Shown here in pieces: positions 9,501 to 19,183 of a stretch of DNA of 64,000 nt. How positions within the stretch are numbered: position 1 is the first letter of the stretch; each line of letters begins with the position of its first letter. Location: contig NZ_PRDL01000001.1 of the NCBI RefSeq assembly GCF_015182315.1, positions 3,162,001 to 3,226,000 of the forward strand, given 5' to 3'. The notes below the pieces were generated by a model. That model did not search any database and had not been told where the DNA came from. It worked only from the letters and a program-made list of their open reading frames with translations. The DNA is from Cellvibrio polysaccharolyticus. Lineage in GTDB: Bacteria; Pseudomonadota; Gammaproteobacteria; Pseudomonadales; Cellvibrionaceae. The translations under genes and the position numbers were made by a program.

Positions 9501-10458
9501 AAACCAACTCCATAAAAACGCGCTGGAAACCGCTTCGCGATGGTTTGTTCGCCAGACTGATAGCGATTTTTCAGAAACCGAGCGCATCGCCTGGCTGGCC
9601 TGGCGCGAACAAAGCCCGGCCAACGAAGCCGCCTGGCAAGCGGTAGAGCAAGTTACACAAAAATTTTCGTTGCCCGGTGTTTCTACATCCGTGGGCATTG
9701 CCACACTGGATCGCCCCGCTTCACCGGCACGGCGACGAGCCTTGCAACAACTGTCGCTACTGGTGGTGTTGGGTGGTGCCAGCTGGGCGGGCTACCGACA
9801 AGCGCCCTGGCAGGAATGGCGAGCCGACTATGTAACGGTTGTTGGCGAGCAACGCGAAATTTATTTACCGGACAACTCAAAAGTTACTTTGAATACCGAT
9901 TCAGCACTGGATATTTTTTTCACCCCTGATGAGCGGCGGCTACTGTTGCACAAGGGTGAAATGTTTATTGAAACCACAAGCACAACCACAGAGCAGCGCC
10001 CGTTTATTGCAGCCACTCAACACGGCGATGTACAAGCATTGGGCACGCAGTTCAGTTTGCGCACCGCTGGTGAGCAGTCACGGGTGGATTTGTTTGCCGG
10101 TGCCGTTGAAATACGCAACGCGCAAAGCCCGTTAACACTGCAACTGAACGCAGGAGAAACCACTACGTTTACCAGCACATCGATTGTTTCCCCCTCACCG
10201 CTGTTATCCGAGCTTCCCTTGTGGTTAAACGGGATTCTGGTGGCCGATAATCAGCCATTACCAGAATTCATTGCCGAACTTGCACGTTACCGCAACGGTT
10301 ATTTGTTAGCTGATGACTCGTTGAAAAATTTCCGCATCTCCGGCGCCTTTCCTATTGCCGATACCAATGCGATTCTTGATTCCATCAGCCGCACTTTGCC
10401 GGTAAATGTGCAGCGTTTTACCAATTATTGGGTGCGTGTAGTGGTGGCGAAAAGTTAA
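9493..10458 (+). CDS. FecR-like transmembrane anti-sigma regulator (second pair)
   Basis: 321 residues. The N-terminal cytoplasmic part has ALETASRWFVRQTDSDFSETE and AWREQSPANEAAWQAVEQ. A weak membrane helix follows (about 84-98, LSLLVVLGGASWAGY), then the periplasmic FecR domain (GEQREIYLPDNSKVTLNTDSAL, LLHKGEMFIETTS, GTQFSLRTAG, LFAGAVEI). The C-terminal receptor-contact part is YRNGYLLADDSLKNFRISGAFP. The gene starts 8 bp inside the sigma gene. It should pass the substrate-bound signal from a TonB-dependent receptor to the sigma factor at 9006. Confidence 0.9.
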   Translation: MSENQLHKNALETASRWFVRQTDSDFSETERIAWLAWREQSPANEAAWQAVEQVTQKFSLPGVSTSVGIATLDRPASPARRRALQQLSLLVVLGGASWAGYRQAPWQEWRADYVTVVGEQREIYLPDNSKVTLNTDSALDIFFTPDERRLLLHKGEMFIETTSTTTEQRPFIAATQHGDVQALGTQFSLRTAGEQSRVDLFAGAVEIRNAQSPLTLQLNAGETTTFTSTSIVSPSPLLSELPLWLNGILVADNQPLPEFIAELARYRNGYLLADDSLKNFRISGAFPIADTNAILDSISRTLPVNVQRFTNYWVRVVVAKS

Positions 10459-10515
10459 ACACAAAACTGATAGTTGCTGACCTCGGGAAGCTTGGGAGCA
10501 AGTGTCATTCTGTCC

Positions 10516-10756
10516 GTTTGCCATTAGGGGAGATGTTTCCAAAAACGCATGAATAATTGGCAGGATTGCCAATTAGCACAGCGAAGCTGCCCGCCGGGTG
10601 AGCCACATGGATGTGGCGAATGCATCGTCCTTGTAGCTCTGACTGGTCAACGGCAACGGCTCCTGCGTTGCGCCAACCGCGTTGCTCTAACTTCCGCCAT
10701 CCATGGCGATCGTCCATGACCCGACAGTTTTGGAAACATACCCCCTAATGGCAAAC
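10516..10756. repeat. Modular palindromic intergenic element, copy 1 (reverse orientation, modules A and B)
   Basis: Terminal arms at 10516-10544 and 10728-10756 pair at 27 of 29 positions. The outer part is GTTTGCCATTAGGGG and the inner end TTCCAAAA. Read on the minus strand, the interior follows the family order: CTGTCGGGTCA hairpin half, module A (GCCATGGATGGCGGAAGTTA..., here with an extra internal stretch), GTCAGAGCTACAAGGA, then module B (CACATCCATGTGGCTCACC...), then ATGCG and the second arm. It lies between the second fecR and the first receptor gene, so it is transcribed if these are co-expressed. Conserved flank beyond the arm: GGACAGAATG on the minus strand. Confidence 0.85.
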
Positions 10757-10839
10757 TCGTATGTACCAGTCTGAAATTTCCTGAGACCATGCAAAAAAAT
10801 TCAATTTACCCTGTCACTTTTTCAGTTTCATTTGGCATA

Positions 10840-10873
10840 GGAGATGAACCCGTGTTTTCACCCTGTCATCTCC
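10840..10873 (+). promoter_or_regulatory. Leader hairpin just before the receptor ribosome binding site
   Basis: GGAGATGA (10840-10847) pairs with TCATCTCC (10866-10873) and ends one base before the AGGAAAC ribosome binding site of the gene at 10884. It could influence translation. I do not recognise a known riboswitch. Confidence 0.3.
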
Positions 10874-10883
10874 AGGAAACGCT

Positions 10884-13166
10884 ATGACTCATCACAGACC
10901 TTCTTCCAAAACTTTGCAACGCAATCCGTTAGCGCTGGCGCTTGGCGCGGCGCTATTGACGGTAGCAGCTACCACTACCCTGCCCGTTTTCGCACAAGCA
11001 CCGCAACCGGCGGCAGCGATTGTTAAAACTTACGATATTCCTGCCGGCTCACTGGGCATCAGCTTGTCGAGTTTTGCTGCGCAGTCAGGTGTGTTGCTGT
11101 CTTTTGACCCGGCGCTGACCAGTAACAAACACAGCAAGGGTTTGCGTGGCAGCTACGGTGTTGAAGAAGGTTTCAGCCGCTTGCTGGCAGGCAGCGGTTT
11201 GGGGCTGGTACGTCAGGGGCAGGGTTATTCCTTGCAAACGATTGCCAATGCCGGCGTGCAATTGCCAGCGGTCAATGTGTCCAGCAGTTATGAACCATTA
11301 AATGCCGGGGTCAGCGGCAACCGCAGTGTGGTGAGCGAAGAACACATTGAAAATATTCAGGCCACCGACCTTGAAGATGTGTTTCGTCGCACACCCTCGG
11401 TAGCGGTTGGCGGGTCTATCAGTGCCGCTGAAAAAGTGTATGTGCGCGGCCTTGAAGATGCCTTGCTGAATGTCACCATTGATGGCGCAACCCAGGCCGG
11501 TGTCTTGTTCCATCATTCCGGGCGGCTGGCGATTGAGCCGGAATTGTTAAAACAGGTTGAGGTCCATGCCGGTGCCGGTATCGCTACCGATGGACCTGGT
11601 GCGCTGGGCGGCTCAATTCAATTCACCACCAAAGACCCGGAAGATTTATTAAAACCCGGTGAAAAACTCGGTGCCCTGGTTAAAGCCGGTTATCTGGATA
11701 ATGCCGAGGGTTACAAAGGCAGCGTCAATTTATTTGGTCGTATTACCGATGACTGGAGCGGTATGGTCAGCTTATCGAAAACCGATACCGATGCCATTGT
11801 GGATGGCAAAGGTCGCGAGCTGGCGGGCACCGCATCCGAACAGAGTATGGGCTTTGCCAAAGTGGTGGGGAAAATTACCGACAGCCAGACGCTGCGCTTC
11901 AGTTACGACACGCGCAAGGATGAAGGTATTCGTGCGCAGCGCCCGCAGTGGGTTATCAGTGACTGGAACCCCGGTTATCCGCTGGCCATTGAACGGGAAA
12001 CCTTTAACCTGGGTTATCAAATCAACCCCACCGATAATCCGTATTTGAATCTCGAAGTTACCCTCTACGATACCAGTGCCGAGCTGGAACAAAACGTGAT
12101 TGGCCACTGGGGCGTTTACCACGGTTCAACCGACAGTGAAGGTATTAACCTGCGCAACACCAGCCAGTTCGATGCGCATGAATTAATTTACGGTGCCGAG
12201 TACCGCAAGGATAACGCCGATGCAGGCCCCGGCACCAACCCCACTGAATACGGCGAGTCTGGCAGCGTAAAAGCAGTTTTTGTGCAGGATCTTTACCAGG
12301 CTACTGAAAAATTATTATTCAGCGCTGGTGTTCGTTACGATGATTACGCCCTGGACGATGCCAACAACCAACGCTTTGAAGCCGATGGTTTTAATCCCAA
12401 TGTCGGCGTCAGTTATCAGTTAACCGATAGCCTTAGCCTGAACGCAAGCTACGCCGAAGCCTTACGCGGCCGCCAGACCATGGAAACTTTTTTGCTGGAT
12501 TCACGCTTGAATGACCCGGCATTAAAACCCGAAGAAGCAAAAAATACCGAAGCCGGTTTTGAGTACCACCACAATGCGCTCGGTTTATCCGGCACTTTTT
12601 ATACATCCCGCATCGACGATGCCATCAACGACCAGCGCATTCCTTTTAACGGTGCGCCGCGTTGGGTAGTGCGCAATATTGGCGATATTAAAACCGATGG
12701 TTATGACCTGCGTTTGAGCTACGACTGGTCGCAAATACAAGCGGGATTGACCTACAGCAATTTTGATTCCGAACTGGCAAGCGGTGATGGCGATTTGCAA
12801 TTGAACGCTTACGACCACGGTGCGCTGGGCAACACCATCGGCAACACCTGGACACTGGATGTTGCCTGGCAAGCCAGTGAGCAATTTTCGTTCGGCTGGA
12901 ACAGCCGCGTTGTGGAAGGCGTAAAAAATGTGCGCAGCTCAGCGGGCACCATGAATCAACCGGGTTACGCGGTGCATGATCTTTACGGAAAATGGGCACC
13001 GATTGAGATGTTCAATATGACACTCACGGTAAAAAACCTGTTTGATAAATACTACATCGACCACGCCACCAACGGCAGTTTTGAACATATCGCCGGTTAC
13101 GAAGGCATTGTCGGCCTCGCCGAACCGGGACGCGATATTCGTTTAACCATGAGCTGGCGTTTGTAA
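10884..13166 (+). CDS. TonB-dependent outer-membrane receptor with signalling (STN) domain
   Basis: 760 residues. A signal peptide ends near VFAQA (about residue 39). The N-terminal secretin/TonB signalling domain follows (about 47-120: YDIPAGSLGISLSSFAAQSGVLLSFDPAL, LAGSGLGLVRQGQGYSLQ), then the plug (about 150-255: VVSEEHIENIQATDLEDVFRRTPSV, VYVRGLED, GALGGSIQFTTKDPEDLL) and a beta-barrel ending in the terminal aromatic-type strand RDIRLTMSWRL. The signalling domain implies it reports ligand binding to a FecR protein, here one of the two encoded just upstream. The ligand is unknown; iron-siderophore or heme is the usual type. Start is supported by CCAGGAAACGCT before ATG. Confidence 0.93.
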   Translation: MTHHRPSSKTLQRNPLALALGAALLTVAATTTLPVFAQAPQPAAAIVKTYDIPAGSLGISLSSFAAQSGVLLSFDPALTSNKHSKGLRGSYGVEEGFSRLLAGSGLGLVRQGQGYSLQTIANAGVQLPAVNVSSSYEPLNAGVSGNRSVVSEEHIENIQATDLEDVFRRTPSVAVGGSISAAEKVYVRGLEDALLNVTIDGATQAGVLFHHSGRLAIEPELLKQVEVHAGAGIATDGPGALGGSIQFTTKDPEDLLKPGEKLGALVKAGYLDNAEGYKGSVNLFGRITDDWSGMVSLSKTDTDAIVDGKGRELAGTASEQSMGFAKVVGKITDSQTLRFSYDTRKDEGIRAQRPQWVISDWNPGYPLAIERETFNLGYQINPTDNPYLNLEVTLYDTSAELEQNVIGHWGVYHGSTDSEGINLRNTSQFDAHELIYGAEYRKDNADAGPGTNPTEYGESGSVKAVFVQDLYQATEKLLFSAGVRYDDYALDDANNQRFEADGFNPNVGVSYQLTDSLSLNASYAEALRGRQTMETFLLDSRLNDPALKPEEAKNTEAGFEYHHNALGLSGTFYTSRIDDAINDQRIPFNGAPRWVVRNIGDIKTDGYDLRLSYDWSQIQAGLTYSNFDSELASGDGDLQLNAYDHGALGNTIGNTWTLDVAWQASEQFSFGWNSRVVEGVKNVRSSAGTMNQPGYAVHDLYGKWAPIEMFNMTLTVKNLFDKYYIDHATNGSFEHIAGYEGIVGLAEPGRDIRLTMSWRL

Positions 13167-13279
13167 GCAACACCAGTCACAAGGACGTGACAGTTTAAAA
13201 AATATTTCACGACCACAGATACTTTTTGCTTCCCCGATTGGCGAAGGAATTAAAATCCCACCCATCACGAGGAAGTTTC

Positions 13280-15631
13280 ATGCGTTTTTCCCATCACTTC
13301 AAAAGAGCACGCCCGTTGCTCTGCACCCTGGCACTGGCTATGGCCACACAAGTCGCCGCCGAAACCGCCACGCTTACCGCTCGCGATTACCAACTCGACG
13401 CAGGCCCGTTGGGCAGAACCCTTTCCAGCGTTGCCGTGCAGGCAAGCATTCCGCTTTCTTTTGATACTGCATTAACCCGGGGGAAAAACGCCCCGACCCT
13501 TTCCGGTAACTACACACCGCTGCAAGCGCTTGAAGCACTGCTCAATGGCAGCGGTTTGCAACTGGTACGCAAAGCCGATGGCAGTTACACATTGCAGGTG
13601 ATTTCGGGTACACCGCGTCTGGCAACCGTGGCGGTGTCCGGTAAAGCGATGGGCTCTACCACCGAAGGCACCGGCTCTTACACCACTGAATCTACCAGCA
13701 GCTCCACACGTCTGAATTTGTCATTGCAGGAAACACCGCAGCCAATCTCTGTGATTACACGGCAACGGATGGAAGATCAGGGGTTGAATACACTGAACGA
13801 GGTGCTGGATGCGACCACGGGTATCACGGTCAAATCATTCGGTGTGGGTGGCGACGGTCCGCAACTCTGGGCTCGCGGTTCCAGCATTACCAATTTCCAG
13901 GTAGAAGGCGTCCCCAGCTCTTCTTCTATGAGTAACTATCTGCAAAGCAGTGTGATGTATGACCGGGTAGAAATCGTAAAAGGGGCGACCGGTATGATGA
14001 GCGGCCTCGGCACGCCATCGGCTACCGTCAATATGATCCGCAAGCGCCCTACCGGTGAACCGCTAACTGATATCACGATGGAGGGAGGCACCTGGTCCAG
14101 GTACGGCGTTGGCCTGGATGTTTCGCGTACGCTGAATGAAGAGGCATCGGTGCGAGGTCGGCTGGTCGCGGATTACAAAAACCAGCAAGCATGGGCCGAT
14201 AACTACCAACAGGAATATGGTGTGTTGTACGGTATCGGTGAGGTAGACCTCGGCATCAACACCTTATTAACGCTCGGATTCAGCCACATTACCCGCAATA
14301 CCGATGCGCCCATTCGTCCATTTTTCATTCAGTACAGCAACGGTCAGCCCAACGGAGCAAAACCCTCAAACTACGCGGCGCCCTCCTGGACCTATTATGA
14401 CCACCAACTCAACAGCCTATTCAGCTCTGTCGAACATACATTTGATTCCGGTTGGAGCGCCAAAGCCGAGCTGACGCATACTCGCTACAAGTACGATGCG
14501 ATAATTGCTTCATTGCAAGGCGGGGTGGATCAACTCACAGGGCTAGGTGCTTACGCACAAATGCCTTTATGGGCCAACGAAGCCGAACAGACCAGCCTGG
14601 ATTCCTATATCACCGGCCCCTTCACACTGTTCGGGCGGCAGCACGAAGTGATCGGTGGTATCACTCTGTCACAGGTAGATCAGGAGAGCCCCGGCTACCC
14701 GACCTACCGACAGAATGTTACCGACATCTTCAACTGGACCAACACCATCTCCGAACCGACATTCATCCAAACCGGTGATGTTGAAACAAAAGAAAACCAG
14801 TTTAGCGCCTACCTGAGCTCCCGCTTGCAGGTAAGCGATGCAACCAGCCTACTGCTGGGCGGCCGCATTACCGACTGGGAGCGTGACCGGAAAGCCTTTA
14901 CCTATGCCAACAGTAGTGTCAGTAACTCACGCGATCGCGAACACAACGTCGTAATTCCCTACCTTGGCATCGTGCATGAGTTGAATAACATCCTGTCGCT
15001 ATACAGCAGCTATACGAGGATATTCAACCCGCATGGGGTGCGGGTGCGGGACGTTAACAATATGTCGCTGGATCCGGAAGAAGGCACCAGCTACGAAGCC
15101 GGTATTAAAGCCGGTTTTAATGATGGAGCACTGACATCCAGTCTGTCTTTATTCCGTACCGAACAGGACAATCTGGCCCTCTACAACATCGCCCTGGTAG
15201 CCTATGAAGCAGCCAATAATGCCGTCACTGAAGGGGTAGAAGTGGAGCTGAACGGGCAGCTCGCTGAGGGCTGGCAATTCAGCGCCGGCTACACCTACAG
15301 CGAAACCAAAGACAAGGACGGCCAGCGCGTCATGACACGCATTCCTCGCAACTCCGTCAAGTTGTTCACCACCTACCGGTTACCCGGCGATTGGAATCGT
15401 TTCACGTTGGGCGGTGGCATCAATTGGGAAAGCAAAACCGGTGACGATTACATCCAGGGCGGCTACGCCCTGATGAAGTTGATGGCACGCTATGAAGTGA
15501 ACAAACAACTCGCCATCACAGCACACCTCAACAATGCGTTGGATAAGGAATACTACGTAGCACTGGGAGGCAGCGGCGGAACCTTTGGTGATCCACGCAA
15601 CTTTATGATCTCGGCGAAATACAGTTTCTGA
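13280..15631 (+). CDS. TonB-dependent siderophore receptor (FpvA/FhuE-like) with signalling domain
   Basis: 783 residues from the ATG at 13280 (MRFSHHFKRARPLL), preceded by CGAGGAAG; the frame runs back to a TTG at 13226 but the signal peptide begins here. Signal peptide to about residue 29 (QVAAE), then STN domain (YQLDAGPLGRTLSSVAVQASIPLSFD, ALLNGSGLQLVRKADGSYTLQV), plug (ETPQPISVITRQRMEDQGLNTLNEVLDATTGI, VEIVKGATGMMSGLGTPSATVNMIRKRP) and barrel ending GDPRNFMISAKYSF. The GMMSGLG plug motif and the ending are typical of ferric-siderophore receptors. It follows the other receptor by 113 bp and probably shares FecIR control. Confidence 0.94.
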   Translation: MRFSHHFKRARPLLCTLALAMATQVAAETATLTARDYQLDAGPLGRTLSSVAVQASIPLSFDTALTRGKNAPTLSGNYTPLQALEALLNGSGLQLVRKADGSYTLQVISGTPRLATVAVSGKAMGSTTEGTGSYTTESTSSSTRLNLSLQETPQPISVITRQRMEDQGLNTLNEVLDATTGITVKSFGVGGDGPQLWARGSSITNFQVEGVPSSSSMSNYLQSSVMYDRVEIVKGATGMMSGLGTPSATVNMIRKRPTGEPLTDITMEGGTWSRYGVGLDVSRTLNEEASVRGRLVADYKNQQAWADNYQQEYGVLYGIGEVDLGINTLLTLGFSHITRNTDAPIRPFFIQYSNGQPNGAKPSNYAAPSWTYYDHQLNSLFSSVEHTFDSGWSAKAELTHTRYKYDAIIASLQGGVDQLTGLGAYAQMPLWANEAEQTSLDSYITGPFTLFGRQHEVIGGITLSQVDQESPGYPTYRQNVTDIFNWTNTISEPTFIQTGDVETKENQFSAYLSSRLQVSDATSLLLGGRITDWERDRKAFTYANSSVSNSRDREHNVVIPYLGIVHELNNILSLYSSYTRIFNPHGVRVRDVNNMSLDPEEGTSYEAGIKAGFNDGALTSSLSLFRTEQDNLALYNIALVAYEAANNAVTEGVEVELNGQLAEGWQFSAGYTYSETKDKDGQRVMTRIPRNSVKLFTTYRLPGDWNRFTLGGGINWESKTGDDYIQGGYALMKLMARYEVNKQLAITAHLNNALDKEYYVALGGSGGTFGDPRNFMISAKYSF

Positions 15632-15642
15632 TTTTTCCACCT

Positions 15643-15670
15643 CACTTGCCGCCTTCAACGGCGGCAAGTG
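15643..15670 (+). terminator. Probable terminator hairpin after the siderophore receptor
   Basis: Perfect 11-bp stem CACTTGCCGCC/GGCGGCAAGTG with loop TTCAAC, 12 bp after the receptor stop. The T-run is poor, so Rho-independent activity is uncertain. Confidence 0.45.
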
Positions 15671-15685
15671 GTTTCAAGCATCTGA

Positions 15686-15763
15686 TCAGAAGTTACCGCG
15701 TAGCGTTAACATGGCATTGGCAGGTTCACCATACCAATTACCCGAGTTGCTGCTACCCATGGA
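15686..15763 (-). pseudogene. C-terminal relic of a third TonB-dependent siderophore receptor
   Basis: On the minus strand, the bases just before a TGA at 15686 read SMGSSNSGNWYGEPANAMLT then LRGNF and stop. This is the hallmark last strand of ferric-siderophore receptors (family pattern: NWYGEPRN.MLT.R..F at the extreme C-terminus). Upstream of the Ser the frame stays open but no longer resembles a receptor, so only about 25 terminal residues survive. The relic is convergent with the intact receptor ending at 15631. It suggests a third receptor was deleted, perhaps by recombination. Too short to be functional. Confidence 0.6.
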
Positions 15764-15955
15764 TTGCCGCTTTTTTATCTTAGTCGTCATTCCATGTGCA
15801 GCCGGCAAACACATGCCAGCGCCTGAGTATCAGCACCCGGCTTTGACAAGGACATTTTTACAATGGGCTAAAGAAGGTATCAGGAGATGATCGTTAAAGA
15901 GGGTTGTTAAGGAAGATCGTTAACAGGCATGAGCCGGAAGCCGGCTCAACGTCGA

Positions 15956-18805
15956 TCAGGCCTGTTTTATCACGATGACGATATCGCTTAAGGGGTTTTC
16001 CTGTTCTATTTCCGAAGGGCCGGTGAAGTCGAAATGGAAATCTACCAGGCACGGCAAGGGTTTTCCCTGCGCGTCATGGAGCGTTACCTGGGTGCTGTAA
16101 TCCTCGCGCCAGCCGGTATTGCCCTTGATATTGGCGATGTCGCTGAGATCCGGCAGCAGACCGGTGAGTAATTCCAGCGCATTTTTGCCAATTACGTCCT
16201 GTTCGTTGTAGCCGAAAAGCACCGGGAATACCGGATTGACGTAGGAAATTTCCATCTCCGGCGTTGTTACCAGCACCGCACTTTCACCGCGCGCAACCGC
16301 CAGTGACATGTTATGGATTTGTTCTTCCTGACGCTGCTTGTCGCTAATGTCACGAATAAACGCGGTAAAGAGTACGCGCCTGCCCAACTGCACCCGTGAA
16401 ATAGACATTTCGCCCCACACCAGCGAGCCGTCTTTATGCAACACCGGTACTTTGCGGCTGTTACCCATTAACGGGTGCGCCGCGTCACCGCCTATCAACG
16501 ACCCCGCCTCAACTTCATGGGGCGCAGGTGGAATCAGCATTTCAATGGACTGGCCCAATACTTCACGGCGCAAGTAGCCCGAGAGTTTTTCTGCTGACTG
16601 GTTGAACAGAATAATGCGATTTCCTTCATCAATTACGATGATGCTATCCACCGCCTGTTCCAGGGTTTGGGTAAGAATCTGGTAGGTTTCGTGAGCGCTG
16701 GCGCGGCTCCAGCTTTGTTCGGCATACAAGGGGTCTGCCGTTTCCAACGCCTGCTTTGGCAAGGCGGCGATCAGTTCAGACGCCGTGGTAGGTCTGCCGA
16801 ACAGGAAACCCTGCACGCTGTCGCAGCCCATGTTGGTGAGAAATTCCTGCTGTTCCGGTGTTTCTACCCCTTCTGCCACCACCCGCATATTGAAGCTTCT
16901 GGCCAGCGCGATGATGGAGGTAATAATGGTGGCGTCTTCACTGCCGTAGGTGAGGTCGCGCAGGAAGCCTTTGTCTATTTTCAATTCACTGGCGGGCAAA
17001 CGTTTGAGATACAAAAGGCTGGAGTGACCGGTGCCGAAGTCGTCAATGGAGATTTGTACACCGAGGGCATTGAGTTGATCCAGCACCAGCAGGTTGGCTT
17101 CAAGGTCGCTCATGGCGACTGACTCGGTAACTTCGAGCACCAGTGAGGACGGGCTTAAATTGAAATGTTCAAGAGTATCGCGAACATTGTCGATCAAATC
17201 CGGGTGCGATAATTGCAAAGCTGACAGGTTGACCGCCATGGTCCAGCCGGTATAACCGTCATCGTGCCATTGGCGTAACTGACCGCAGGCTTCACGAATA
17301 ACCCACTCGCCCAGGTTAATAATAAGACCGGTTTTTTCTGCCAGCGGAATAAAAACATTGGGCGGGATCATGCCGTGCTCGGGGTGATTCCAACGTACCA
17401 GCGCTTCCATGCCCATTACCGGCCCACTGGGCGCACGGTATTTGGGTTGGTAATGCAACACCAGCTGGCCGTTTTCAATGGCATGGTCCAGCTCGCGCAA
17501 TAAACTCAGGCGGCTTTGCACATCATCGTTAAGGGCATTGTCAGAAAAACAATAGCGATTGCGCCCCATAGACTTGGCACGGTACATGGCGGCATCGGCA
17601 TTGACCATCAGCGCCCGGCGGGTTTCTCCATTTTGTGGATACACCGCAATACCCACGCTGGCAGAAACGCGCAGCTTGCTGCCTTCAAGGTGGTAGGGGT
17701 TACTGATGGCTTTGATTAAATGGTTGGCAACGCGAATCGCATCGTCATCGCCATTAATGTCCATCAGGGCTAAAAATTCATCACCACCGAGACGGGCAAT
17801 AAAATCGCGGGAGCGGGTTGCCGACTTCAAGCGCCGGGCTACTTCAACCAGCAAACTGTCGCCGGTGTGATGTCCATAAATATCATTGATGGCTTTAAAG
17901 CCGTCCAGATCAATAAACAACAGCGCAAAGGAATGATCGCCCTGTTTTGCCTGCTCCAGTTTTTCCAGAATCACGGTTTTAAAATGCCGACGGTTGGGCA
18001 AACCGGTCAGGCTGTCGTGTAGCGCTTGCTGCGAAAGAATGGCATTGGCTTCTACCAGCGAACTTTGCAATTTTTGTTTTTGTAACTGGTGCCGACGGCT
18101 GAGGGTGGAAATTACCAACAGACTGACGATGGACGCCAACGCCGACAAAATAATCAGCGGCGCCAGCCAGATTTGATTTTCAATTTCATAGCCGGGTTGG
18201 GCAGGATGGGAATGGAATTCGGCCGCCGCCATGCCGGTGTAGTGCATGCCGGCAATACCAAAACCAATAAACAGCGCAGCGCCCAGCCGCAATGCCACCA
18301 GGCGGGAGCTGTCACGCAGACGGTGGTTAATCCATAAGGCAATGGTAGAGGCGGAGATGGCAACAACAATAGAGAGGGCAAACAGCAGCGGGTCGTAATG
18401 CAAGGAAGCGTGCATTTGCATGGCTTCCATGCCGGAGTAATGCATGAAGGCAATACCCAGCCCGAAAATAACACCACCGGGTAAGAGTCGCCGCCACCCC
18501 AGCTTTTCACGAGCCACCAACCATAAACTGAACGCCGACATCACGATAGCAATCAGTAGCGAAAGCAAGGTGATCGCCGCGTCGTAACCTACGTTGACCG
18601 GTAGCGAAAAAGCCAGCATCCCCACAAAGTGCATGGACCAGATGCCAAAACCCATGATGGTTGCGCCGGCGGCCAGCCAGGCTTGTCGCACGCGCCCGGT
18701 AGAGACGGTGATGCGACTGGCCATGTCCAAAGCGGTATAAGCAGAAAAAATGGCGATGAGAACTGAAACAACAACCAGCAATGGCGAGTGATGTCCGATC
18801 AGCAT
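15956..18805 (-). CDS. MHYT-GGDEF-EAL-PAS-PAS cyclic-di-GMP signalling protein
   Basis: 949 residues from the ATG at 18805 (MLIGHHSPLLVVV), the usual start for MHYT proteins; in-frame ATGs at 18847 and 18883 are alternatives. The N-terminal MHYT sensor has seven membrane segments with repeated His-Met motifs (SMHFVGM, FMHYSGM, GMHYTGM) thought to bind copper and sense O2, CO or NO. Next come GGDEF (motif intact at about 341-344, DSLTGLPNRR before it) and EAL (EAL at about 467-469, with DDFGTGHSSL and an intact catalytic set as far as I can see), then two PAS domains at the C-terminus, which is unusual because PAS normally precedes GGDEF. It likely makes or degrades c-di-GMP at the inner membrane. 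Confidence 0.93.
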   Translation of the reverse strand: MLIGHHSPLLVVVSVLIAIFSAYTALDMASRITVSTGRVRQAWLAAGATIMGFGIWSMHFVGMLAFSLPVNVGYDAAITLLSLLIAIVMSAFSLWLVAREKLGWRRLLPGGVIFGLGIAFMHYSGMEAMQMHASLHYDPLLFALSIVVAISASTIALWINHRLRDSSRLVALRLGAALFIGFGIAGMHYTGMAAAEFHSHPAQPGYEIENQIWLAPLIILSALASIVSLLVISTLSRRHQLQKQKLQSSLVEANAILSQQALHDSLTGLPNRRHFKTVILEKLEQAKQGDHSFALLFIDLDGFKAINDIYGHHTGDSLLVEVARRLKSATRSRDFIARLGGDEFLALMDINGDDDAIRVANHLIKAISNPYHLEGSKLRVSASVGIAVYPQNGETRRALMVNADAAMYRAKSMGRNRYCFSDNALNDDVQSRLSLLRELDHAIENGQLVLHYQPKYRAPSGPVMGMEALVRWNHPEHGMIPPNVFIPLAEKTGLIINLGEWVIREACGQLRQWHDDGYTGWTMAVNLSALQLSHPDLIDNVRDTLEHFNLSPSSLVLEVTESVAMSDLEANLLVLDQLNALGVQISIDDFGTGHSSLLYLKRLPASELKIDKGFLRDLTYGSEDATIITSIIALARSFNMRVVAEGVETPEQQEFLTNMGCDSVQGFLFGRPTTASELIAALPKQALETADPLYAEQSWSRASAHETYQILTQTLEQAVDSIIVIDEGNRIILFNQSAEKLSGYLRREVLGQSIEMLIPPAPHEVEAGSLIGGDAAHPLMGNSRKVPVLHKDGSLVWGEMSISRVQLGRRVLFTAFIRDISDKQRQEEQIHNMSLAVARGESAVLVTTPEMEISYVNPVFPVLFGYNEQDVIGKNALELLTGLLPDLSDIANIKGNTGWREDYSTQVTLHDAQGKPLPCLVDFHFDFTGPSEIEQENPLSDIVIVIKQA

Positions 18806-19183
18806 AAGGAAGTATTCCGTGCAGACGGGAGCAACGCAGTAGAACATTCGCCAACCCGCAGATGCGGTTTTCGAACATTCCACAGCCCAATAACAAAATA
18901 TCGGGGAAGCCGGATAGCCATGTTTTCACTCAGTAACGCGGTCGAGAAATGGAAATTACAAACTGACGACATATTCTGCTAAAAATCCACTAAAAGATAG
19001 GCACTACCAGGCAAATTAAACCGACTTGGGCTCAAAGCGCTAATAATTCACAATGTAGATTAAAAATCACACTGCGCACTGAATAAAAATTGCCAATAGT
19101 GTTTAAAAAAACATCAACCGGGAATAACAAAACACGCGTTGGCAATCGCCATCATTTGAACTTCTTGCCACCATCTATTGCCT
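18806..19183. other. Intergenic region upstream of the MHYT gene
   Basis: No gene supported. It contains the N-terminal alternative starts of the MHYT gene and an AT-rich stretch from about 18950 to 19130 that probably holds its promoter. No repeat or clear operator seen. Confidence 0.4.

Noticed and set aside
15928..15950. A hairpin TGAGCCGG/CCGGCTCA as terminator of the MHYT gene
   Set aside because: The stem is good but no T-run follows on the minus strand and the loop is only three bases; left unassigned.
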